From GCA-003244245 sp050700355 (GTDB lineage Bacteria > Actinomycetota > Actinomycetes > Mycobacteriales > Pseudonocardiaceae): a DNA stretch of 42,534 bases. Within the stretch, counting starts at the first letter, position 1. Each line of letters starts with the position of its first letter. Below the pieces are notes generated by a model, which made no database searches, was not told the origin of the DNA, and worked only from the letters and a program-made list of their open reading frames with translations. The position numbers and the translations under genes were made by a program. Below are positions 25,759 through 33,000 of the stretch, piece after piece. The DNA lies in contig JBOHHE010000459.1 of the NCBI GenBank assembly GCA_050700355.1, forward strand, positions 1-42,534, read 5' to 3'.

Positions 25759-27144
25759 CTATGTCACTCCCAACCGTCGATAAGGGAATTTTTCATTCAT
25801 GGCTTCGCGAAAATCCGCCACGCTTGAAGTCGATCGGAACCGCTTCAGCGCCGTATCCAGGGACTCCAGCTCTCCAATTATTCGCCCGGATCCGGTCTCG
25901 GCGCCAATAACCAATGCCTGGAAACCGGCCGCGCAAGCCTGCTCCGCATCACCGTTACCTACATGGGCGACCGCTTCCCGCGCCAGATACACGCCACGAT
26001 CGCGTCGGTAACCACCTGGCAGCGCAGAGATAGCCTCTTGAAACAATTTAATCGCCGCTCCGTACTCACCCAGGAATGTCAGACTCCGGGCCCGCTGAAC
26101 CTCTATGTATGAACGATCCAGAAAAAGCGCCCACGGGCATGCTGGATCCGTTTCCAGCCGCTCCAGCAGATCCTGAGCCATAGCATAGGACCGTTCGCAG
26201 CTTACGCCATCTTGCCGCAGAGCGTGGCCATGCGCAGCATAGGTCCAGGCGGCTACTATCACGCGACCCGATTCCCCGGACATCATCTTCAGCGCAGCCT
26301 CGGCCGCATCGATCGCTTCCGTTGGGTTCCCCATATCGGCCGCCAACTGGCTCCTGCGAGCTAAAATAAACGACGTCCCCTCGCGGTCGTCGCACATATG
26401 CGACCATTCCAGGGCGCGACCAGACCAGTATGTCGATGCCTGGTAGTCACCGGAATCCTGATAAGCCCACCCGCACAGATCCGCGAACTGGATTTGAACC
26501 TGTAGCAGCTTTTGCTGGCCAGCTCCTCGATAATTCCGCCGAAGGCGTTGAATTGTGCTGATCTGCTCTTGCAAAGACTGGACTACACTGCCCGCTCCGA
26601 ACAGGTTGTCATTGTCCATCAGTGTCTTCTTCATTTGCTGGAAGTGTTCCACCGGATCGGCATCAAAAACTGATGCCCCCTCGGATTCGGGTATCCGCAC
26701 AAGCTGATTTCCTGATCTTGCATCAGTCATGCCGACAAGGGCAGCAGCACCCAAGCTTCCGACGAAGAGACGACGAGGGAGGGTCACGAACACCACCTTT
26801 CCGTCATAAGCAAGAACCGGTACGACGATACTGTCCTCAACTTCTGCCACAGGCGGAGGGTCAATGTGGTGGTGGCCTGCGTCCTGGCTACTCGGGGTCG
26901 GTGGTGGGGCGAGCAGGACGGCGATGGGCTCGTCGAGGAGTCGCTCGAGCAGTCGCGCGGTGGCGGGCCGCAGGGTGTCGGGCTCTCGTCCGCTGACAAG
27001 TCGTTGCAGATGGCGCAGACTCAGCGTGCCGGGTTCGTCGTGGTCGCGGGCATAGGCTTCGGCGTGTTGCACGAACTCCTCGAAGGTCAGGCATCGTTCC
27101 CGGATGCGCTGTTCGAGTAGGGTGCGGGCCGGTCGATCGGCCAA
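25759..27144 (-). CDS. TPR-containing regulator, actinobacterial XRE/Bld-associated type
   Basis: 461 aa. The N-terminal ~80 residues contain a helix-turn-helix-like region (LTFEEFVQHAEAYARDH, LSLRHLQRLVSGREPDTLRP). A short hydrophobic stretch LPRRLFVGSLGAAALVGMTD follows. From about residue 160 a run of helical repeats resembles TPRs (CGWAYQDSGDYQASTYWSGR, AAHGHALRQDGVSC, TFLGEYGAAIKLFQEAIS). Such proteins are common actinomycete regulators and often stand next to small effector genes. Here it precedes the deaminase by 20 bases. The GTG or ATG near 27144 is uncertain, because the start lies close to the divergent non-coding region. Confidence 0.75.
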   Translation of the reverse strand: MADRPARTLLEQRIRERCLTFEEFVQHAEAYARDHDEPGTLSLRHLQRLVSGREPDTLRPATARLLERLLDEPIAVLLAPPPTPSSQDAGHHHIDPPPVAEVEDSIVVPVLAYDGKVVFVTLPRRLFVGSLGAAALVGMTDARSGNQLVRIPESEGASVFDADPVEHFQQMKKTLMDNDNLFGAGSVVQSLQEQISTIQRLRRNYRGAGQQKLLQVQIQFADLCGWAYQDSGDYQASTYWSGRALEWSHMCDDREGTSFILARRSQLAADMGNPTEAIDAAEAALKMMSGESGRVIVAAWTYAAHGHALRQDGVSCERSYAMAQDLLERLETDPACPWALFLDRSYIEVQRARSLTFLGEYGAAIKLFQEAISALPGGYRRDRGVYLAREAVAHVGNGDAEQACAAGFQALVIGAETGSGRIIGELESLDTALKRFRSTSSVADFREAMNEKFPYRRLGVT

Positions 27145-27415
27145 ATCAGCTCTCCCTCCTCTGGTTGTGGCGAGGTCGTCTTTGTGGCGTTCGGATGGCA
27201 GGTGTAGGTCATTTTCGCCGATATCACTCTAAGAGCACGATCTGTTCAGCCCGCCACGCAGGGTGGTGAGCTGGGGTCCCGGTGCCGCGCACGCTCTTGC
27301 ACCGCCGGGACACCTGATCGCAGCCAGGGGTCGGCCGAGCCCCCGGAATCACCATCCGCCGGCTCCTGGCTGTGATCCCACCAATTGTGATCCGAGGGAT
27401 GTGAGGAAGGTTGCT

Positions 27416-27560
27416 ATGAACATCGAGACGATCGGACGGTCCACTGTTCCCCCCCGGTGATCCGGCCGCGTTGCGCCCGGATGGCGCGGAGATCGACAGC
27501 GATCCGTTCGATCTGGACATCAGCTTCGCGGTGCGGGCGCGGTCCTTTCCGCGTGAGCTG
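27416..27560 (+). pseudogene. Possible FxLD-type lanthipeptide leader remnant, frameshifted
   Basis: An ATG with GGAAGG 5 bases upstream begins MNIETIGRSTVPP, and the frame stops at 27460. Within a run of seven C residues (about 27449), removing one base leads into GDPAALRPDGAEIDSDPFDL and DISFAV. The FDLDIS element after an acidic stretch resembles the leader of FxLD-family lanthipeptides. No Cys- and Ser/Thr-rich core follows, and no LanB, LanC or methyltransferase gene is nearby. I treat it as the relic of a RiPP precursor. The rest of 27145-27724 contains no gene I can support. Confidence 0.35.
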
Positions 27561-27724
27561 CGGTCGCACCGCGCAGAGGCGCGCCCGAGAAAGTTGGAGT
27601 GGGATGCGATGCGGGAACGACCGGCGTTGGTACCACCACACCGGCAGTTGCTCATACGCCGCCAGCAGAGTGGACAGATTACCGGTGAGAACCGTGTCGA
27701 CTATCCGAGAGACGCGTCAACGGA

Positions 27725-28534
27725 TCAGCTCACCGGAAGTACCAGGGCGAGCTGCCGGGACATGGCCACCAACCGGCCCTGCGAATCCCACAGCTCGCCG
27801 TCCTCCTCGAGGATTCCGTCGAGCAGCGTCCGGGTCTGGAAGCGGGCCTGGACCCAGCCCGGCGCCGGTTGCCTGCGCAGTTGCACGGTCAATTCGACGG
27901 TGGGCACCACCGCCCGCTCGATCACCTCGAAGATCGCGGGGGGAAACGCGTCGGCGAACAGCGCCAGCGCGGCCAGATCCGGCTCCCGGCCGTCGGAGAA
28001 CCGCAGCCACCCCTCGATCCGGGCGGTGCCGGACGGGACGCCCCGCGCCCACCGGGTCGCCGGGGTGACCCGGTAGTCGAACCGGTCGGCGATGCTCGCC
28101 CCGGTCGCGGCGGGCACCTGGGGAATCAGACAGTCCTGCGGGGCGGGGATCTCCGGCGCCTCGGCGGAGAACTCGATCGGCCAGCCGAGCATCGTGCGGT
28201 CGCTGTAGGCGCCCAGCAGCCGCACCCGCTCCGATCCGTCCTGGCTCAGCGTTGCGGTGACCGTGCTCTTCATCCGGCCGCGTTTGACGACCTGCACGTC
28301 GAGCTCAGCCGGTCCGATGGCGGCGGGCTTGACGTAGTGCGCGGTAGCGGAGAGCGGTTCGGCCCCGGGCAGGGCCTGCGAGGCGGCAGCCAGCGCGACG
28401 GCCAGCAGGTATCCGCCGTTGGGCTGACCACCGATCGCGTTCCACCCCGGGCCGATCTCGGCCGACCAGCGGCCATCCGCGACGGCCCGCACCCGGGTGT
28501 CGGCGTCGAACCGGGAAACCTGCGTCTCGGTCAT
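27725..28534 (-). CDS. Acyl-CoA thioesterase (TesB-like double hotdog)
   Basis: 269 aa from the ATG at 28534 (GGAAGG 9 bases upstream). It begins with WSAEIGPGWNAIGGQPNGGY and LSATAHYVKPAAIGPAELDV, the first hotdog domain of actinobacterial thioesterase-family proteins, and carries a second one (FDYRVTPATRWARG, VPTVELTVQLRRQP, LLDGILEEDGELWDSQGRLV). It lies 28 bases after a type II thioesterase gene in one operon, divergent from the PKS block. It could hydrolyse acyl-CoA or release an acyl intermediate, or recycle stalled thioesters. Confidence 0.75.
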   Translation of the reverse strand: MTETQVSRFDADTRVRAVADGRWSAEIGPGWNAIGGQPNGGYLLAVALAAASQALPGAEPLSATAHYVKPAAIGPAELDVQVVKRGRMKSTVTATLSQDGSERVRLLGAYSDRTMLGWPIEFSAEAPEIPAPQDCLIPQVPAATGASIADRFDYRVTPATRWARGVPSGTARIEGWLRFSDGREPDLAALALFADAFPPAIFEVIERAVVPTVELTVQLRRQPAPGWVQARFQTRTLLDGILEEDGELWDSQGRLVAMSRQLALVLPVS

Positions 28535-28562
28535 TCTGCACACCTTCCGTCCTGTTCGGTTC

Positions 28563-29339
28563 TCATCCGCGCCGGGCCAGCTGCCGCTGCAGGTGCCGGG
28601 TCAGGTCGCCGGCGACCGCCACCGCATGGTCGTTGAGGTAGAAGTGGTCGCCCCGGAATTCGCTGACCCCCAGGAACGCGGCGCTGCGGGTGGCCCACAG
28701 CGCCAGGGCCCCGGGCGTCAGCAGCGGATCGGATTTCCCGCCGTACGCCGCAACCGGGCAGGACAGCACGGCGCCGTCGTCGACGTGGTCCCCGAACACC
28801 ATCAGGTCGGCCCGCAGCGTCGGCAGCACCACCTGCAGCATGTCCGGGCTGGCCGAGATCTCGTCGGGCAGCACCCCCAGGTGGGCGACCTTGGCGGCCA
28901 GCTCGACGTCGGACAGATACCGGACCTCGCCCGCCCCTTCGAGGTATCCCTTCGGCGCCCAGCTGGACACGCCGAGCAGGGCCGGACTTCCGACGCCATC
29001 CCGCTGCAACGCCACGGCCAGCCGGAAGGCCAGCATCGCACCCAGGCTGTGGCCGAAGAACGCGAACGGCCGACCGTCCAACTCGGCCTCCAGCGCCTCC
29101 CGCAGCGCCTCGATCACCGGCTCGACCCGGGTGAACGGCTGCTCGGTACGACGGTCGTGTCTGCCGGGCAGCTGGACCAGCAGCAGCTCGACATCGGAGG
29201 GCAACAACGCGGACCAATGACCATAGGCGGCCGCCGCGCTACCGGCGTGCGGAAAGAGGAACAGCCGGGCGGGGGCGTCCGGGCGGACTACCGCCGGACG
29301 GAACCAGCGCGGCACGACCGGCGCCGAATCATAGGGCAT
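28563..29339 (-). CDS. Type II (editing) thioesterase
   Basis: 258 aa alpha/beta hydrolase typical of stand-alone thioesterases in PKS and NRPS clusters. Landmarks are LFLFPHAGSAAAAYGHW, LVQLPGRHDRR, Ser98 in FFGHSLGAMLAF, the Asp region AYGGKSDPLL and the catalytic His in FRGDHFYLND. AGGGGG precedes the ATG. Type II enzymes clear wrongly primed or stalled acyl groups from carrier domains. Because the PKS has no thioesterase domain, it could also release the chain. SARP-type repeats on the minus strand at 29408-29425 lie about 70 bases upstream of its start. Confidence 0.9.
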   Translation of the reverse strand: MPYDSAPVVPRWFRPAVVRPDAPARLFLFPHAGSAAAAYGHWSALLPSDVELLLVQLPGRHDRRTEQPFTRVEPVIEALREALEAELDGRPFAFFGHSLGAMLAFRLAVALQRDGVGSPALLGVSSWAPKGYLEGAGEVRYLSDVELAAKVAHLGVLPDEISASPDMLQVVLPTLRADLMVFGDHVDDGAVLSCPVAAYGGKSDPLLTPGALALWATRSAAFLGVSEFRGDHFYLNDHAVAVAGDLTRHLQRQLARRG

Positions 29340-29407
29340 GGGATCCCCCTTAGTTGGCTGACTCAGCTGACGTTACGCGCTCGCATTCAGCTTGACCAGT
29401 ACAAGCC

Positions 29408-29425
29408 GCTGACGGCTGACTGACG
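29408..29425 (-). promoter_or_regulatory. SARP-type direct repeat upstream of the thioesterase operon
   Basis: Reading the minus strand, CGTCAGT (29425-29419) and CGTCAGC (29414-29408) are separated by 4 bases. This is the same heptamer and 11-bp period found upstream of 13081. A further CGTCAGC occurs at 29372-29366 but out of phase. The orientation fits activation of the thioesterase gene starting at 29339. The same protein could also affect the divergent block on the plus strand. Confidence 0.6.
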
Positions 29426-29452
29426 AAATATCCGGCCACCCCGCAGGAGGGC

Positions 29453-29481
29453 TTTACAAAGCTTCGCCGCAGGTGCTTACT
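29453..29481 (+). promoter_or_regulatory. Weak candidate promoter for the tRNA-like gene and PKS block
   Basis: TTTACA (29453-29458) and CTTACT (29476-29481) are 17 bases apart, close to a -35/-10 pair with a good -35 and a poor -10. Transcription from about 29488 would give a ~23-base leader before the tRNA-like RNA, suitable for RNase P processing. It is only a suggestion. Confidence 0.25.
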
Positions 29482-29510
29482 GGACGCAGAAACAAACGTG
29501 ATACAGCTAG

Positions 29511-29594
29511 GGAGAGGTACCCGAAGTGGCCCACCGGGGACCATTCTTATGGTCGGGTCAAGTGCCCTCGCAGGTTCGAATCCTGCCCTCTCCG
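29511..29594 (+). tRNA. tRNA-Ser-like gene with six-base anticodon loop, upstream of the PKS/transferase operon
   Basis: A class II tRNA can be folded over 84 bases. The acceptor stem GGAGAGG/CCTCTCC is fully paired (29511-29517 with 29587-29593), with G discriminator at 29594 and no encoded CCA (CCG follows). The D stem is CCC/GGG, with GG in a D loop that has one extra A relative to the usual tRNA-Ser pattern. The anticodon stem is GACCA/TGGTC but its loop TTCTTA has only six bases. The variable arm is long (GGG...CCC). The T arm GCAGG-TTCGAAT-CCTGC is perfect. If read conventionally the anticodon would be CUU (Lys), on a body with serine features. It lies 69 bases upstream of the ACP-PKS-ligase-transferase genes in the same direction. 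It may be a dedicated seryl-tRNA, or a decaying tRNA. Confidence 0.7.
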
Positions 29595-29663
29595 CCGAGT
29601 ATTAGAGAAGCCGAGCAGCAGAGAATTTTCCGTGATGGTAGGTCATAACCGGAGGCAACGGCC

Positions 29664-30092
29664 GTGACGGATTCAGCACTGCCCACCCAGACGCCGACGA
29701 TTCGACGGCTGGCGGCGCTGCCCCGGTCCGAGCGGCGAGACGCGCTGGAAGCCCTCGTGGTGGCCGAGTTCAAGACCACCTTGCTGATGACGGCCCAGGA
29801 CGAGCTGTCCAGCGAACAGAGCTTCTTCGATCTCGGTCTCACCTCACTGGGGCTGACCGAGGTCAAGCAGCGGCTGGACGCCCTGCTCGGCCGGGCGATC
29901 AGCGCGAACTCGCTGTTCAACCAGCCCACCATGACCGCGCTGATCACCCAGCTGTGCAACGACGTGCTGCCCGAGCTGTTTTCCGCAGCCCCAGAACCGA
30001 ATCGGGCGCCGGTGCCCGATCTGGTCCCCACCCCAGCCGCCCCAGACCGCGCCCTTGTGGACGATCTGCTGCAGAACCTGTACGAGGTGTGA
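29664..30092 (+). CDS. Stand-alone acyl carrier protein with C-terminal tail (operon 2)
   Basis: 142 aa. The GTG start has GGAGG 8 bases upstream. The phosphopantetheine serine is S61 in FFDLGLTSLGLTEVKQRL. After the ~90-residue carrier domain comes a Pro-rich linker and a short acidic amphipathic end (ALVDDLLQNLYEV), which looks like a docking segment. The PKS that follows begins with a short helical N-terminus (QQELLQQLLLEKYE) that could be its partner. The protein would therefore deliver a starter acyl group to the PKS. This supports a starter loaded by the ligase at 36355. Confidence 0.88.
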   Translation: MTDSALPTQTPTIRRLAALPRSERRDALEALVVAEFKTTLLMTAQDELSSEQSFFDLGLTSLGLTEVKQRLDALLGRAISANSLFNQPTMTALITQLCNDVLPELFSAAPEPNRAPVPDLVPTPAAPDRALVDDLLQNLYEV

Positions 30093-30097
30093 CCACG

Positions 30098-33000
30098 ATG
30101 GCCGACCGCACGCCGCAGCAGGAACTGCTGCAGCAACTACTGCTGGAGAAATACGAACCGATCGCCATCGTCGGCATGGGATTGCGTTTTCCCGGCGACA
30201 ACGACACCCCCTCGGCGTTCGAGGAGTTTCTCCGAGCCGGGAGATCCGGCATCGTGCCCACTCCCGAGGATCGCTGGGACAGCAGCACCTTCTGGTCGGA
30301 CACCGGCGACGCGCCGGGAAAGGTACGCACCGTCGGCGGCGGGTTCCTGTCCGACATCGATCAATTCGATCCCAAGTTCTTCAACATCTCCCCCAAGGAA
30401 GCCGACTATATCGACCCCCAGCAGCGGCTCGTTCTGGAAACCGCCTGGACGGCGCTCGAGGACGCCGATATCGACCCGACCGGGCTGCGCGGCGGCAACG
30501 GCGCGGTGTACCTGGGTATCGGCTCCATGGACTACCTGCTGGAACTCGACGCGCTGGAGCCCGAGGAACTGGACAGCCACCTGGGCACCGGCACCGCGCA
30601 CAGCGCCGTATCCGGCCGGCTGTCGTATTTCCTCGGCTGGCGCGGCCCGTGCATCAGCGTCGACACCGCCTGCTCCTCGTCACTGGTCGCGGTACACTTG
30701 GCGGTGGACGGCCTACGCCGCCGGGAATGCGACATCGCCCTGACCGGTGGGGTCAACGCGATTCATCACCCCACCGCGTCCATCGTGTTCTCCGCGGCGG
30801 AAATGCTCGCCCCGGACGGCCAGTGCAAGACCTTCGATGACGCCGCGGACGGCTACACCCGTAGTGAGGGCTGCGGGATCCTGGTGCTCAAGCGGCTCTC
30901 CGACGCCAAGCGCGACGGGGACACCGTGCTGGCGCTGGTCCGCGGTTCGGCGGTGCGCCAGGACGGGGAGAGCGCCGGCCTGACCGTGCCCAACGGCACC
31001 GCTCAGGAAGCGGTCATGCGTGCCGCGCTCGAGCGGGCGATGCTGGCACCGGCCGACATCCAGTACGTCGAGGCGCACGGCACCGGCACCCCGCTCGGCG
31101 ACCCGATCGAGATGGGCTCGATCAACGATGTGTTCGCCGGCTCGCACAGCTCGGCGAATCCGATTCTGGTCGGATCGGTCAAGACCAACCTCGGACATAT
31201 GGAGATCGCGGCCGGAGTCGGCGGGATCATCAAGACCGTCCTGCAGCTGCGCGCGGGCACGATCTACCCCCACCGCAACCTGCACACTCCGTCCAGTCGG
31301 ATCCCCTGGGACAGCTATCCGGTCAGCGTGCCGACCGAGTGCCTGCCGTGGCCTGGCGGACCCCGCCGCGCGCTGGTCAACTCCTTCGGGTTCACCGGCA
31401 CCATCGCCACCGCCGTCCTGGAACAGGCCCCACCCGGCTTCGACGCCGCACCGGACGGTGATCCCCTCCCGGCCGGCGGCGTGTTCACCCTGTCCGCGAA
31501 GAGCACCCGGTCGCTGCGCCGGCAGATCGCCCGATACCAGCAGTTCCTGGCGGAGCATCCGGAGCAGTCGATCGCCGACCTGTGCTACACCAGCAACGTC
31601 GGACGGGCGCATCTTCCGCTGCGCATCGCGGGCGCGGTCCGCGACAGAGCCGACCTCACCGCCTTGCTGGAAACCGCTCAGCCCGAGCACGGCACCGCCG
31701 GTGAGATCCGCAAGGTGGCGTTCCTGTTCACCGGGCAGGGCGCGCAGTACCCCGGTATGGCCACCGCGCTCTACCGACGTTATCCGGTGTTCCGGCAGCA
31801 CTTCGACGAATGCGATCAGCTGTTCAAGCTGCGGCTGGGCCGGTCCATCACCCCGATCGTGTTCGGCCAGACCGAGGATCCCGGCGAGATCCACCAGACC
31901 CGGTTCACCCAGCCGAGCCTGTTCGCGGTCGAGTACGCCACCGCCCGGTTGTGGCTGTCCTGGGGAGTACGGCCCAGCGCGCTGATCGGGCACAGCATCG
32001 GCGAGATCGTCGCGGCGACCGTGGCCGGGCTGTTCAGCCTGGAGGACGCGATCACCCTGGTGGCCGCCCGGGCGCAGCTGATGCACTCGGTGTCCACCCC
32101 GGGGAGGATGGTCGCGGTGCGGGCCACGCCGCAGCAGGTGGCGCCGCTGCTGGCGGGGTATCCCGATCTCAGTGTCGCCGCGGTGAACGCCCCGCAGCAG
32201 TGCGTGCTCTCCGGGGGCCGGCAGGCGCTGACCGACGTTGTCGCGGCGCTGAGCGCTCGGAATATTCGCAGCACCCCGCTGGCGGTGTCCCAGGCGTTTC
32301 ACTCACCGTTGATGGCGCAGGTGCGCGAGCCGTTCCGGGAGGCGATCGCCGACATCCGGTACCGCGAGCCCGAGCTGACCCTGATCTCGACCCTGACCGG
32401 CAAAGTCGCCCGGTTCGCCGAGCTTGCCGACCCGGACTACTGGGTGCGCCAGATCTGTGCGCCGGTGGATTTCGCGGCCGGTATGCGCACCCTGGAGCAG
32501 CGCGGCCAGCATGCCTGCATCGAACTGGGGCCCGGGGCCGAGCTGACGGCGCTGGGCAAGCGCTGTGTGCGGGCCGCCGACCACCTCTGGCTGCCCAGCA
32601 CCTCGCGCAGCGACACCGACGGCGCGACGATCCGCCGCGCGCTGGCCCAGCTCTACACCGCCGGGCTGCCGGTGTCCTGGCCCGGCTACCACCAGGGCAG
32701 CACTGGTCGCAAGATCGCGCTGCCGACCTACGCCTTCGACCGCAAACGGTATTGGCTGCCGACCTCCGGCTCCGGGCACCGCCGGGGCGCCGCGTCGCTC
32801 CCGGAGCGGCTGCACCACCCGCTGCTGGGCTCGGAGATACCGGCTGGGGACGGAGTGCGCGAGTTCGTCGCCCAGTTCGGTCCCGATCAGCCCGGGTACC
32901 TGCGTGATCACGTCGCCCGAGGTCAGCTGGTCGTGCCGGGGTCGGCGTACCTGGAGATCCTGTTGGCGCTCCAGGACGAGGTGTACGGCCAGACCGGCCG

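Noticed and set aside
27471..28076. Plus-strand 201-codon frame running from the leader-like segment into the thioesterase gene
   Set aside because: After the first ~20 codons it lacks protein character and lies opposite a recognisable thioesterase, so only the leader-like start is considered.
29511..29597. Interpretation of the tRNA-like sequence as an att site left by an integrated island
   Set aside because: Island att sites copy only the 3' part of a tRNA. Here the 5' acceptor strand, D arm and variable arm are also present and paired. No integrase gene lies nearby.
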